Shown here piece after piece: positions 7,331 to 19,217 of a DNA stretch of 64,000 bases. A program made the translations under genes and the position numbers. This DNA is from Anomaloglossus baeobatrachus. Taxonomy: Eukaryota > Chordata > Amphibia > Anura > Aromobatidae. Within the stretch, counting starts at the first letter, position 1. Every line of letters begins with the position of its first letter. The DNA is taken from assembly GCF_048569485.1 (NCBI RefSeq), contig NW_027445261.1, positions 620,001-684,000 of the forward strand. The letters are read 5' to 3'. A model generated the notes under the pieces. That model was not told the origin of the DNA. It made no database searches and was given only the letters and a program-made list of their open reading frames with translations.

Positions 7331-10300
7331 CTCAGAGGACTTTTCTTCCCCTGGGTCAGCCAGGGGACGGGAAAGGCACGCGTATTTTTGAGAGTGCTTC
7401 ATGCAAAGCATCTTTTTCTTTTTCAAAAGGGAGCTCAACCGATGCCAGTCAAGTGGGGTGTGTGTGGCCCAGTGAGTGGAAACGAGGGAGACTGTGGTTG
7501 GAGTCCCCTCGCTGTGTCTCTAAAAGAACCAAGATGAACAAGTCATGGCTCTCAGAGGACTTTTCTTCCCCTGGGTCAGCCAGGGGACGGGAAAGGCACG
7601 CGTATTTTTGAGAGTGCTTCATGCAAAGCATCTTTTTCTTTTTCAAAAGGGAGCTCAACCGATGCCAGTCAAGTGGGGTGTGTGTGGCCCAGTGAGTGGA
7701 AACGAGGGAGACTGTGGTTGGAGTCCCCTCGCTGTGTCTCTAAAAGAACCAAGATGAACAAGTCATGGCTCTCAGAGGACTTTTCTTCCCCTGGGTCAGC
7801 CAGGGGACGGGAAAGGCACGCGTATTTTTGAGAGTGCTTCATGCAAAGCATCTTTTTCTTTTTCAAAAGGGAGCTCAACCGATGCCAGTCAAGTGGGGTG
7901 TGTGTGGCCCAGTGAGTGGAAACGAGGGAGACTGTGGTTGGAGTCCCCTCGCTGTGTCTCTAAAAGAACCAAGATGAACAAGTCATGGCTCTCAGAGGAC
8001 TTTTCTTCCCCTGGGTCAGCCAGGGGACGGGAAAGGCACGCGTATTTTTGAGAGTGCTTCATGCAAAGCATCTTTTTCTTTTTCAAAAGGGAGCTCAACC
8101 GATGCCAGTCAAGTGGGGTGTGTGTGGCCCAGTGAGTGGCAACGAGGGAGACTGTGGTTGGAGTCCCCTCGCTGTGTCTCTAAAAGAACCAAGATGAACA
8201 AGTCATGGCTCTCAGAGGACTTTTCTTCCCCTGGGTCAGCCAGGGGACGGGAAAGGCACGCGTATTTTTGAGAGTGCTTCATGCAAAGCATCTTTTTCTT
8301 TTTCAAAAGGGAGCTCAACCGATGCCAGTCAAGTGGGGTGTGTGTGGCCCAGTGAGTGGAAACGAGGGAGACTGTGGTTGGAGTCCCCTCGCTGTGTCTC
8401 TAAAAGAACCAAGATGAACAAGTCATGGCTCTCAGAGGACTTTTCTTCCCCTGGGTCAGCCAGGGGACGGGAAAGGCACGCGTATTTTTGAGAGTGCTTC
8501 ATGCAAAGCATCTTTTTCTTTTTCAAAAGGGAGCTCAACCGATGCCAGTCAAGTGGGGTGTGTGTGGCCCAGTGAGTGGCAACGAGGGAGACTGTGGTTG
8601 AAGTCCCCTCGCTGTGTCTCTAAAAGAACCAAGATGAACAAGTCATGGCTCTCAGAGGACTTTTCTTCCCCTGGGTCAGCCAGGGGACGGGAAAGGCACG
8701 CGTATTTTTGAGAGTGCTTCATGCAAAGCATCTTTTTCTTTTTCAAAAGGGAGCTCAACCGATGCCAGTCAAGTGGGGTGTGTGTGGCCCAGTGAGTGGC
8801 AACGAGGGAGACTGTGGTTGGAGTCCCCTCGCTGTGTCTCTAAAAGAACCAAGATGAACAAGTCATGGCTCTCAGAGGACTTTTCTTCCCCTGGGTCAGC
8901 CAGGGGACGGGAAAGGCACGCGTATTTTTGAGAGTGCTTCATGCAAAGCATCTTTTTCTTTTTCAAAAGGGAGCTCAACCGATGCCAGTCAAGTGGGGTG
9001 TGTGTGGCCCAGTGAGTGGCAACGAGGGAGACTGTGGTTGGAGTCCCCTCGCTGTGTCTCTAAAAGAACCAAGATGAACAAGTCATGGCTCTCAGAGGAC
9101 TTTTCTTCCCCTGGGTCAGCCAGGGGACGGGAAAGGCACGCGTATTTTTGAGAGTGCTTCATGCAAAGCATCTTTTTCTTTTTCAAAAGGGAGCTCAACC
9201 GATGCCAGTCAAGTGGGGTGTGTGTGGCCCAGTGAGTGGCAACGAGGGAGACTGTGGTTGGAGTCCCCTCGCTGTGTCTCTAAAAGAACCAAGATGAACA
9301 AGTCATGGCTCTCAGAGGACTTTTCTTCCCCTGGGTCAGCCAGGGGACGGGAAAGGCACGCGTATTTTTGAGAGTGCTTCATGCAAAGCATCTTTTTCTT
9401 TTTCAAAAGGGAGCTCAACCGATGCCAGTCAAGTGGGGTGTGTGTGGCCCAGTGAGTGGCAACGAGGGAGACTGTGGTTGGAGTCCCCTCGCTGTGTCTC
9501 TAAAAGAACCAAGATGAACAAGTCATGGCTCTCAGAGGACTTTTCTTCCCCTGGGTCAGCCAGGGGACGGGAAAGGCACGCGTATTTTTGAGAGTGCTTC
9601 ATGCAAAGCATCTTTTTCTTTTTCAAAAGGGAGCTCAACCGATGCCAGTCAAGTGGGGTGTGTGTGGCCCAGTGAGTGGCAACGAGGGAGACTGTGGTTG
9701 GAGTCCCCTCGCTGTGTCTCTAAAAGAACCAAGATGAACAAGTCATGGCTCTCAGAGGACTTTTCTTCCCCTGGGTCAGCCAGGGGACGGGAAAGGCACG
9801 CGTATTTTTGAGAGTGCTTCATGCAAAGCATCTTTTTCTTTTTCAAAAGGGAGCTCAACCGATGCCAGTCAAGTGGGGTGTGTGTGGCCCAGTGAGTGGC
9901 AACGAGGGAGACTGTGGTTGGAGTCCCCTCGCTGTGTCTCTAAAAGAACCAAGATGAACAAGTCATGGCTCTCAGAGGACTTTTCTTCCCCTGGGTCAGC
10001 CAGGGGACGGGAAAGGCACGCGTATTTTTGAGAGTGCTTCATGCAAAGCATCTTTTTCTTTTTCAAAAGGGAGCTCAACCGATGCCAGTCAAGTGGGGTG
10101 TGTGTGGCCCAGTGAGTGGAAACGAGGGAGACTGTGGTTGGAGTCCCCTCGCTGTGTCTCTAAAAGAACCAAGATGAACAAGTCATGGCTCTCAGAGGAC
10201 TTTTCTTCCCCTGGGTCAGCCAGGGGACGGGAAAGGCACGCGTATTTTTGAGAGTGCTTCATGCAAAGCATCTTTTTCTTTTTCAAAAGGGAGCTCAACC

Positions 10301-11259
10301 GATGCCAGTCAAGTGGGGTGTGTGTGGCCCAGTGAGTGGAAACGAGGGAGACTGTGGTTGGAGTCCCCTCGCTGTGTCTCTAAAAGAACCAAGATGAACA
10401 AGTCATGGCTCTCAGAGGACTTTTCTTCCCCTGGGTCAGCCAGGGGACGGGAAAGGCACGCGTATTTTTGAGAGTGCTTCATGCAAAGCATCTTTTTCTT
10501 TTTCAAAAGGGAGCTCAACCGATGCCAGTCAAGTGGGGTGTGTGTGGCCCAGTGAGTGGCAACGAGGGAGACTGTGGTTGGAGTCCCCTCGCTGTGTCTC
10601 TAAAAGAACCAAGATGAACAAGTCATGGCTCTCAGAGGACTTTTCTTCCCCTGGGTCAGCCAGGGGACGGGAAAGGCACGCGTATTTTTGAGAGTGCTTC
10701 ATGCAAAGCATCTTTTTCTTTTTCAAAAGGGAGCTCAACCGATGCCAGTCAAGTGGGGTGTGTGTGGCCCAGTGAGTGGCAACGAGGGAGACTGTGGTTG
10801 GAGTCCCCTCGCTGTGTCTCTAAAAGAACCAAGATGAACAAGTCATGGCTCTCAGAGGACTTTTCTTCCCCTGGGTCAGCCAGGGGACGGGAAAGGCACG
10901 CGTATTTTTGAGAGTGCTTCATGCAAAGCATCTTTTTCTTTTTCAAAAGGGAGCTCAACCGATGCCAGTCAAGTGGGGTGTGTGTGGCCCAGTGAGTGGC
11001 AACGAGGGAGACTGTGGTTGGAGTCCCCTCGCTGTGTCTCTAAAAGAACCAAGATGAACAAGTCATGGCTCTCAGAGGACTTTTCTTCCCCTGGGTCAGC
11101 CAGGGGACGGGAAAGGCACGCGTATTTTTGAGAGTGCTTCATGCAAAGCATCTTTTTCTTTTTCAAAAGGGAGCTCAACCGATGCCAGTCAAGTGGGGTG
11201 TGTGTGGCCCAGTGAGTGGCAACGAGGGAGACTGTGGTTGGAGTCCCCTCGCTGTGTTA
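7325..11259 (+). repeat. Tandem array, 18 units of 220 bp
   Basis: ATGGCTCTCAGAGG recurs at 7325, 7545, 7765 and so on every 220 bp to 11065, with almost no divergence. An A/C variant in GAGTGG(A/C)AACG and single substitutions distinguish units. Each unit has AAGATGAACAAGTCATGG, the KMNKSW codons near the end of the transposase, followed by the 3' untranslated sequence. It is homologous to the 234 bp unit at 14498-16499. Open frames of 69-70 codons on both strands of every unit are by-products of the recent expansion. Confidence 0.95.
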
Positions 11260-11341
11260 TACATGCTTTTAGAAGGGCATGACATGGCTTGGAGGTTGAC
11301 TTTCATAAAATGCAAACTGTTGGCTACCAAAATGCTGCCTT
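11260..11341 (+). other. Junction between the two halves of hAT copy 1
   Basis: About 11255-11290 resembles 16508-16540, the stretch just inside the right TIR. It is followed by roughly 50 bp matching the transposase segment at about 12266-12316 (LLATEMLPF region) and then jumps to N-terminal transposase sequence. This marks a recombination or gap-repair junction. Confidence 0.6.
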
Positions 11342-14300
11342 TCCAACAACTGTGGTTATAGGCAATGAGGAACATACTGATGAAGATGAGACGCAGATAC
11401 CCGATTGGGATGACAACTTAAATATTCGGTCAGGGCAAGAAGAGGCTCGGTCTGAGGGGGAGGGTAGTGCAAACACAACAATTGATGATGAAGTTCTAGA
11501 TCCCACCTACTGTCAACCCCCAGTCAGGCACTCGAGGAGGTCAACAGAGGCGGTGGAGGAGGATGCAACCGACGACGAAATTACCTTGCGCCTTCCTGGA
11601 CAGAGTCGGAGCACTGGTAGCACGTCTACAACTGCATCCTCAGCCACCACTCTGCCTATGAGCATTATTCGGGGTGCATCAACAGGTCGCATGGCCTCTA
11701 AGCCTTGCCTAGCCTGTTCCTTTTTTGACATAGAAAAAGATCGCCCAAATCATGTGATATGTAAAATTTGTCATGATTCTCTTAGTAGAGGTCAAAACCT
11801 CAGCAGTTTGACAACTTCTTCCATGAATCGTCACATGAATAAATATCATAGGTCCCGGTGGGAAGCTCACTGTGCTGCAATGCGGCCTAGCGGAGCGAAC
11901 CATCCACCGCCCGCCCCTTCCAGTGCATCCGCGCGCTCTTCATCTTCTAGGACTGTGGGGACAGCTGTCACACCTGTTTTTCCACGCAAAACTTCCACCA
12001 CTGTAACCGCAACAGGCAGTTTGCTTGGTAGGTCGTCAGTTGGTTTGGAAGGGGAAACAAGTGAGTGTGTACAGCTCTCTCAGACATCGATAGCACCTAC
12101 GTTGGATGAAGGCAACATCATGTCTCCGCCTGCACTTTCCTCACAAACCTGCATTTTTCCAGGGACACCCTACTCAACACCGTCTACACACAGCAGCCAG
12201 ATCTCTGTCCCTCAGATGTGGTCAAATAAAAGGCCACTTCCTCCGACCCATGACAAAGCTAAGAGGTTGACTCTATCCCTCTGTAAGCTGTTGGCTACCG
12301 AAATGCTGCCTTTCCGCCTAGTGGACACACAGGATTTTAGAGACCTTATGTCTGTCGCTGTGCCCCAGTACCAGATGCCTAGTCGCCACTACTTCTCTAA
12401 GAAAGGTGTGCCCGCGCTACACCAGCATGTCGCACACAACATCACCGCTTCCTTGAGAAACTCTGTGTGTGAACGGGTGCATTTCACCACCGATACTTGG
12501 ACCAGTAAGCATGGACAGGGACGTTACATGTCGCTGACTGGGCACTCGGTAACTATGTTGATAGATGGTGAAGGGTCTGCTGCACAAGTCTTGCCGTCCC
12601 CACGACTTGTGTGTCAATCCTCTGTCTGTCCAAGTTCCGCCACTGCTTCTGCATCCTCCACCTCATCTGGGTCCTCCACCTCCGCCCCAAGCCTGCCTGG
12701 TCAGGCCACCAGCGTTCTCACTGCGCAGAAGGAATCACGCACCCCTCATTACTATGCTGGCAGCAGAGCGCAACGGCATCAGGCGGTCTTTAGCTTGACA
12801 TGTCTTGGGAATAAGAGTCACACAGCTGAGGAGTTGTGGTCAGCTCTGCGGTCCGAGTTTAATAAATGGTTGTCTCCACTCAACCTGCAGCCTGGTAAGG
12901 CCGTGTGCGACAATGCTGCAAACCTGGGTGCGGCCCTTCGCCTGGGCAAGGTGACACACGTGCCTTGTATGGCTCACGTGTTGAACCTTGTTGTCCAGCA
13001 ATTTTTAACACACTATCCCGGCCTAGATGGCCTTCTGACCAGGGCACGTAAACTGTCTGCAGTGCTCACTTCCGCCGTTCAACCGCCGCAGCTGAGCGAC
13101 TTGCATCGCTCCAGAAGTCTTTCGGCCTGCCGGTTCATCGCCTGAAATGCGATGTGGCGACACGCTGGAATTCAACTCTCCACATGTTACAGCGACTGTG
13201 GCAGCACCGGCGAGCCCTGGTGCAATACGTCATGATGGGCCAACGAGATGCAGAAGTGGGGCAGATCACCCTGATGGAGTGATCTCAGATCAAGGACCTA
13301 TGCACCGTTCTGCACAGTTTCGACATGGCGACGAATATGTTTAGCGCTGACAATGCCATTATCAGCATGACGATTACAGTCATTTACATGCTGGAGCACA
13401 CGCTAAACACTATTCGGAGTCAGGGGGTGGGACAACAGGAAGGGGAGGAACTACAGGAGGATTCATATGCGCAAGACACAACAACATCACCAAGGTCCAG
13501 ACGTTCATCATCACCAACGCGGCAGGCATGGGACCATGGGGGACAGGGATCAACAAGGGCGCATGGTAGCAGGCGAGATGTTGAGGAAGGTGCAGGAGGA
13601 CATGAAGATATGGAGGACGAACTGTCCATGGACATGGAAGACTCAGCGGATGAGGGAGACCTTGGTCAAAATTCAGTTGAAAGAGGTTGGGGGGAGATGT
13701 CAGAGGAAGAAAGAACGGTTAGCACCTCTATGCCACAAACACAGCGTGGACTTGGTCCGCATGGCTGCGCAAGACACATGAGTGCCTTCTTGTTGCACTA
13801 CCTCCAACATGACCCTCGGATTGTCAAAATTAGAAGTGATGATGACTACTGGCTTGCCACACTATTAGATCCCCGGGACAAGTCCAAATTTTGTGACATA
13901 ATTCCACCCATAGAAAGGGACGCACGTATGCTGGAGTATCAGCATAAGCTGTTACTCGATCTTAGCTCGGCTTTTACACCAAACAACCGTGCAGGTGAAG
14001 GGAGTGATTCTCCCAGTTGTAACTTGACAAACATGGGACGGCATCGTCATCTTCAACAGTCTACCCGTACCAGTAGGACCGTATCTGGTGCTGGTAACAG
14101 CAATTTTATGGAATATTTTCATAATTGTTTTAGACCCTCCTTTGCAAGGCCACCAGAGACAACAAGTCTGACACATAGTCAACGGATGGAGAGGATGATA
14201 CAGGAGTATCTCGAAATGAACATCGATGCAATGACTTTGCAAATGGAGCCTTGCTCCTTTTGGGCTTCAAATCTAGAAAAATTGACAGAGCTCTCCAGTT

Positions 14301-14497
14301 ACGCCTTGGAGATTTTGTCGTGTGCAGCTGCCAGCGTTGTCTCTGAACGTGTCTTCTTCAGTGCTGCTGGGTGTGTGCTGACAGATAAGCGCACGCGTCT
14401 GTCCAGTGACAATGTGGACACACTGACGTTCATCAAAATGAACAAGTCATGGATCCAGAAGGAATTTACTACCCCTGTGTCATCCTGGGGAGAGTAA
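11342..14497 (+). pseudogene. BED-finger hAT transposase, N-truncated and broken (copy 1)
   Basis: Compared with copy 2 (start 33335), about 190 N-terminal residues are missing, and the frame starts near EEHTDEDETQIPDWDD. A BED zinc finger follows (CKIC ... HMNKYH, near 11760-11845). The RNase-H-like core has TTDTWTSKHGQGRY and KAVCDNAANLGAALR with HVPCMAHVLNLV. The C-terminal dimerisation region has EPCSFWASN and AASVVSERVF. Against copy 2 there are 5 extra bases near 13056-13065 (frameshift), a 9 bp in-frame deletion near 13235 and a TGA for TGG at 13280-13282. It would have catalysed cut-and-paste transposition of elements with TAGNG ends, but is now inactive. Confidence 0.85.
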
Positions 14498-16499
14498 ATG
14501 CTTGTGGATTTGGAATGTGCTTGATGCAAATCAAAACATCCTGTTTGCAACTAGGGCACAAGTGCTGCCACTGATGGGGTGTCTGTGTGCCCAATGTTGG
14601 GAAAAAAGGTAGACTCCGCTTGGAGTAACCCTTGCTTGCTGTGTTTTTAAAAGAAGCCAAGATGAACAGAGCTGGGATCAGGAAAGACTTTGCTACCTAC
14701 CCCGGTGTCATCCTGGGGACGGTTAATTATGGCGTATTTTTGAATGTGCTTGATGCAAATCAAAACATCCTGTTTGCAACTAGGGCCCAAGTGCTGCCAC
14801 TGATGGGGTGGGTGTCTGTGTGGCCCAATTTTTGGAAAAAAGGGAGACTCCGCTTGGAGTAACCCTTGCTCGCTGTGTTTTTAAAAGAAGCCAAGATGAA
14901 CAGAGCTGGGATCAGGAAAGACTTTGCTACCTACCCCGGTGTCATCCTGGGGACGGTTAATTATGGCGTATTTTTGAATGTGCTTGATGCAAATCAAAAC
15001 ATCCTGTTTGCAACTAGGGCCCAAGTGCTGCCACTGATGGGGTGGGTGTCTGTGTGGCCCAATTTTTGGAAAAAAGGGAGACTCCGCTTGGAGTAACCCT
15101 TGCTTGCTGTGTTTTTAAAAGAAGCCAAGATGAACAGAGCTGGGATCAGGAAAGACTTTGCTACCTACCCCGGTGTCATCCTGGGGACGGTTAAGAATAG
15201 CGTATTTTTGAATGTGCTTGATGCAAATGTAGCTGTGAAGTTTACAACTGGGGCACAACTGCTGCCACTGAAGGGGTGGGTGTGTGTGGGGCCCAATTTT
15301 TGGAAAAAAGGGAGACTCCGCTTGGAGTAACCCTTGCTTGCTGTGTTTTTAAAAGAAGCCAAGATGAACAGAGCTGGGATCAGGAAAGACTTTGCTACCT
15401 ACCCCGGTGTCATCCTGGGGACGGTTAATTATGGCGTATTTTTGAATGTGCTTGATGCAAATCAAAACATCCTGTTTGCAACTAGGGCCCAAGTGCTGCC
15501 ACTGATGGGGTGGGTGTCTGTGTGGCCCAATTTTTGGAAAAAAGGGAGACTCCGCTTGGAGTAACCCTTGCTTGCTGTGTTTTTAAAAGAAGCCAAGATG
15601 AACAGAGCTGGGATCAGGAAAGACTTTGCTACCTACCCCGGTGTCATCCTGGGGACGGTTAATTATGGCGTATTTTTGAATGTGCTTGATGCAAATCAAA
15701 ACATCCTGTTTGCAACTAGGGCCCAAGTGCTGCCACTGATGGGGTGGGTGTCTGTGTGGCCCAATTTTTGGAAAAAAGGGAGACTCCGCTTGGAGTAACC
15801 CTTGCTCGCTGTGTTTTTAAAAGAAGCCAAGATGAACAGAGCTGGGATCAGGAAAGACTTTGCTACCTACCCCGGTGTCATCCTGGGGACGGTTAATTAT
15901 GGCGTATTTTTGAATGTGCTTGATGCAAATCAAAACATCCTGTTTGCAACTAGGGCCCAAGTGCTGCCACTGATGGGGTGGGTGTCTGTGTGGCCCAATT
16001 TTTGGAAAAAAGGGAGACTCCGCTTGGAGTAACCCTTGCTTGCTGTGTTTTTAAAAGAAGCCAAGATGAACAGAGCTGGGATCAGGAAAGACTTTGCTAC
16101 CTACCCCGGTGTCATCCTGGGGACGGTTAAGAATAGCGTATTTTTGAATGTGCTTGATGCAAATGTAGCTGTGAAGTGTACAACTGGGGCACAACTGCTG
16201 CCACTGAAGGGGTGGGTGTGTGTGGGGCCCAATTTTTGGAAAAAAGGGAGACTCCGCTTGGAGTAACCCTTGCTTGCTGTGTTTTTAAAAGAAGCCAAGA
16301 TGAACAGAGCTGGGATCAGGAAAGACTTTGCTACCTACCCCGGTGTCATCCTGGGGACGGTTAATTATGGCGTATTTTTGAATGTGCTTGATGCAAATCA
16401 AAACATCCTGTTTGCAACTAGGGCCCAAGTGCTGCCACTGATGGGGTGGGTGTCTGTGTGGCCCAATTTTTGGAAAAAAGGGAGACTCCGCTTGGAGTC
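14498..16499 (+). repeat. Tandem array of 234 bp units with 936 bp higher-order period
   Basis: Units start at 14632, 14866, 15100, 15334, 15568, 15802, 16036 and 16270. A degenerate first unit overlaps the transposase stop. Two types are seen: A (reading NYGVFLNVLDANQNILFATR) and B (KNSVFLNVLDANVAVK). The order A A B A A A B A, and the T/C variant in GCT(T/C)GCTGTG (T C T T T C T T), both give a four-unit super-repeat present twice. Each unit includes the AAGATGAACA codons near the transposase end, so the array grew from the coding end and 3' UTR. Confidence 0.9.
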
Positions 16500-16542
16500 A
16501 CCTTGCGGTGTTTTACATGATTTTAGAATGGCGTGCCATGCC

Positions 16543-16829
16543 TATATCTGTGTGTCCTCCTCTTTTTCCTTGTCCAGCTGTTTTGTTTTCGCATGAGTAT
16601 ATGTCCTTGTCACTTTCCCATGTGTTTGTGTTGTGTTGTGAGTTGTTTGTCACCTTTTGGACACCTTTGAGGGTGTTTTCTAGGTGTTTTACTGTGTTTG
16701 TGATTGCCTGCCATTGTTTCCTATTGGCTCGAGTTCGGTTCGTCGAACGTTCGACGAGCCGAACTCGAACGGGAGCTCCGTTCGGCGAACCGACCTCGAG
16801 CCGAACCGGGACCGGTTCGCTCATCTCTA
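16543..16829 (-). repeat. Right terminal inverted repeat of hAT copy 1
   Basis: Reverse complement of the left TIR (6836-7110), about 287 bp. The palindromic core near 16727-16767 differs by a substitution from the perfect palindrome in the left TIR. Confidence 0.85.
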
Positions 16830-16859
16830 CTCCTGGACATAGCATTCGAATTACCAGGT

Positions 16860-17194
16860 CCCTGAAGGCTGAAATGCGTAGTGGCCGGAAATCATGAACA
16901 ATTACAATGGGCGTATGTGCTGTAGATCCTGCGTCAGTTGTAGCTTGAAACTTTGTCTTTTCACGGATTTGCCCGTCTCTCATGGTGTTGGGCTATTTTC
17001 GGATCAAAATGGTGTGTCCCTCCTTGGCCCGTATCATGGGTTATTTCAGGGGCAAATTTAACTCTCTTAGCACTTTTCTCCTTAATTGTGGCCGTTGAAT
17101 TGTGGGGTCAAGGTCTATCCAACCAGCATATTTGTTGTTTTTCAGACAATTTAGGGCTCGTGCATAGTAATAATAACACAGGTTTCCAAGGGTA
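16860..17194 (+). mobile_element. DIRS-like retroelement fragment, RNase H region (fossil)
   Basis: The reading VAVELWGQGLSNQHICCFSD followed by NLGLVHSNNN closely resembles the RNase H domain of DIRS-type (tyrosine recombinase) retrotransposons. Weaker similarity to the upstream linker (YNGR region) begins near 16900. Only a few hundred bases remain, with several breaks. It lies just outside hAT copy 1 and runs into the protein fossil at 17195-21560. Confidence 0.6.
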
Positions 17195-18299
17195 AAAATT
17201 TTTGAAAGATGTGATTTTTTTCATACTTTCGATCATTGGACTCAGTAAAAATATTGAAAAAATATCATCACGTACAGTTTTTTCACAAACACTGATTCTA
17301 TAGGTGTTAGGGCCAGGTGGACGGGCAGACCCAGGAGGTGGATCCACTGGGCCGAACACCTTAATGAAGGCAAGGGGTCCGGTAGCCGGAGCACTACGGG
17401 TAGCAGGACAGTCCGTGCAAAAGAGTGGAATGGAGAAGTCCCTGGGACCACGGAGTCACTGATGGTAGTCCGGGTGACGGAGCTCAGGTTCGGAGGCCGA
17501 GATGTCAGGCAGAGTCCGGAACCGATGGAGCGAGAGGACGGGTCACCACAGGGATCAGAGATGGTACGGACTGACGGGATGGCAGATAGTCAGCGTTCGG
17601 GGTTCGGGAATCGGCAGGACCGGATGGCGAGGCAGGAGCGGCTCTAGAAGAGAGATAGGTAAGTATATCACAGAGACACAAGGAGACCTGACTCCTAGCT
17701 TAGGAAACACGAAGAACAGGCCCCGCCCACTTGGACATTAAACCCCTTTATACCCTGTACCTGTGTGTTCAATTTCCTGTCAGTGGACGCTGGCCCTTTA
17801 AGAGAGGGTCAATGACCGCGCGCGCGCCCTAATGCGCATGCGCGAGGCCCGGGTGCCAGAAGCCAGGGCAGGGAGCGGTGTATAGGAAGCAGGGGAGCCG
17901 GCCTGGAGCAGGGCTGCCGACGGGCGCCGGGAGCGGGGACCGGGCCGCCTGGGGACCGCAGGTGGTGGAGGCTGGAGACCGTGGAGCGGGGGATGTCTGC
18001 CAGAGGAGCCGGGGAGCGAAGCAGGGAAGCCGGGGAGCGTGGCAGGTGAGCCGGGGGGCAGAGCAGGGGACCCGGAGAGCGTGACAATAGGTTTCCAAAA
18101 GGTTAGAATTCTGAAAAGATTCCCTCCATACTTTTCTGAAGATGGTGCTCTAGTGTATTCAAGCAATGTTCCTGTGCTGATGGAAAATGTAACATTAAGT
18201 ACAATGTGAGCGAGTGGAGACACGTCATTGTTTCATCCAAAAAGTCTGAAAGCTGTGCTACTGCTCAATGGCAGTAAGTATTCTTCAGTGTGTGTAGGG
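17195..18299 (+). other. Uncharacterised repetitive protein fossil, piece 1 (holds a solo LTR)
   Basis: The part after the LTR (18092-18299) reads RFPPYFSEDGALVYSSNVPV and SLKAVLLLNGSKYSSVCVGH. These match, from memory, an uncharacterised protein family present in many copies in arthropod, cnidarian and amphibian genomes. Its role is unknown to me and it behaves like a mobile or much-duplicated sequence. The part before the LTR (17195-17304) is likely the same fossil but is not clearly recognisable. Broken; treated as a fossil. Confidence 0.5.
17305..18086 (-). mobile_element. Solo LTR, 782 bp, 5 bp target duplication ATAGG
   Basis: The ends are TGTTAGGGCC and GAGCGTGACA (TG...CA), flanked by ATAGG at 17300-17304 and 18087-18091. 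On the minus strand a TATAAAGG box lies near 17748-17756, supporting minus orientation. G+C-rich, with a CGCGCGCG run near 17818. No internal region is present, so it is the product of LTR-LTR recombination. Confidence 0.8.
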
Positions 18300-18303
18300 C
18301 ATG

Positions 18304-19217
18304 TGTCGCGGGCAGAGGGGCCACGCACGCTACGCTCGGGTTCGGGGACTTCTGCTGCTGCTGCTGCTCGGTGGCTCGAGCGGAGGGCCAGATCCGGGGA
18401 CTCGAGCAGCGCTCCTCGCCCACGAGTGAAAAGGGGGTGGTTTGTTTGGGGAGATAGTTAGTGACGTCACCCACAGGTCGTGGTGATAATGGGCACCACC
18501 ACTGCTGGTGACGGGGATCCCGGGAGCGATGGCAGGGAGCAGCTAGGATGTTGGTTCCCCCTCCGTGGGTAGGGGTTGGTGATCCCGGGGCCCGGTGGCG
18601 GTACGGGGAGGCTGGATGGCTGGGGTGTACGTACCGAGGGAGCCCGTTTGCCCGCAGGCGCTGGCCCTTGGATCTCTAGCCTATGGCGGTGGCTTTTTAT
18701 CCTCACGGTGTGGACGGTTGCCTTCTGTCGGGTCTTGGGTGTTAGGGAACCCCTGGGATTCCGGTCACTCTCGGATTTGACCATTGTCGGCGGCTCCTAG
18801 CCTGGTCAGGGTCCAATGGCCCTGCCTTTGTGCTTGGTACAGATCCGCTCACCGGTTCAGTTCCCCTCGGGTCACCGCCCGTCCCCGGTCCTACGGTTCA
18901 GCTGACTTGTACCACCTCCTGCAGACGGCCACCACCGTCTGCCGACCTTGCTGACAGTGCCTGGGCTCCTACCCAGACACTAACAGTTTCTGTCCTCTCA
19001 CTTTCCACTACAAAACTAAACTAACTGCTTTTTCCCGCCTCCAGGCCTGTGAACTCCTCGGTGGGTTGGGCCAACCGCCTGGCTCCGCCCCACCTGGTGT
19101 GGACATCAGACCCTGGAGGAGGCAACAAGGATTTTGTGTGACTGATGTAGACTATCCAGGGGAGGGGGTGTGTGTGATTTTGTGTTTGTGACTACCTGGC
19201 TAGTCCAGGGCGTCACA
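18304..19217 (-). mobile_element. Solo LTR, 914 bp, 4 bp target duplication CATG
   Basis: In minus orientation it begins TGTGACGCCCTGGAC and ends GCCCGCGACA. CATG occurs on both sides (18300-18303 and 19218-19221). It belongs to the same family as the LTR at 1449-2085, which lies beside Gypsy pol sequence in its own sense orientation; this fixes the minus direction here. Confidence 0.8.

Larger units (their letters stand above)
6836..16829 (+). mobile_element. hAT copy 1: 10 kb composite hAT transposon
   Basis: The element begins TAGAGATGAGCGAACCGG and ends with its inverse, CCGGTTCGCTCATCTCTA, matching the hAT terminal consensus TAGNG. Order: left TIR; a transposase C-terminal fragment joined directly to the TIR; an array of 18 x 220 bp; a short stretch resembling the region just inside the right TIR; an N-terminally truncated transposase; an array of about nine 234 bp units; right TIR. 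This reads as two related hAT elements fused. I do not see the expected 8 bp target duplication (left ATCATGAC, right CTCCTGGA), so the flanks have probably been rearranged. Confidence 0.8.

Noticed and set aside
7545-11057. A family of tandem 70-codon genes on both strands
   Set aside because: The frames exist in every unit only because units are nearly identical and recent. They overlap on opposite strands and lack independent signals.
7325-16499. CRISPR-like regular repeats
   Set aside because: The units are 220-234 bp, directly adjacent with no unique spacers, and the genome is vertebrate. They are minisatellite arrays.
18330-18370. CTG/CTGCTG run as a functional trinucleotide repeat
   Set aside because: Only a few units within a solo LTR.
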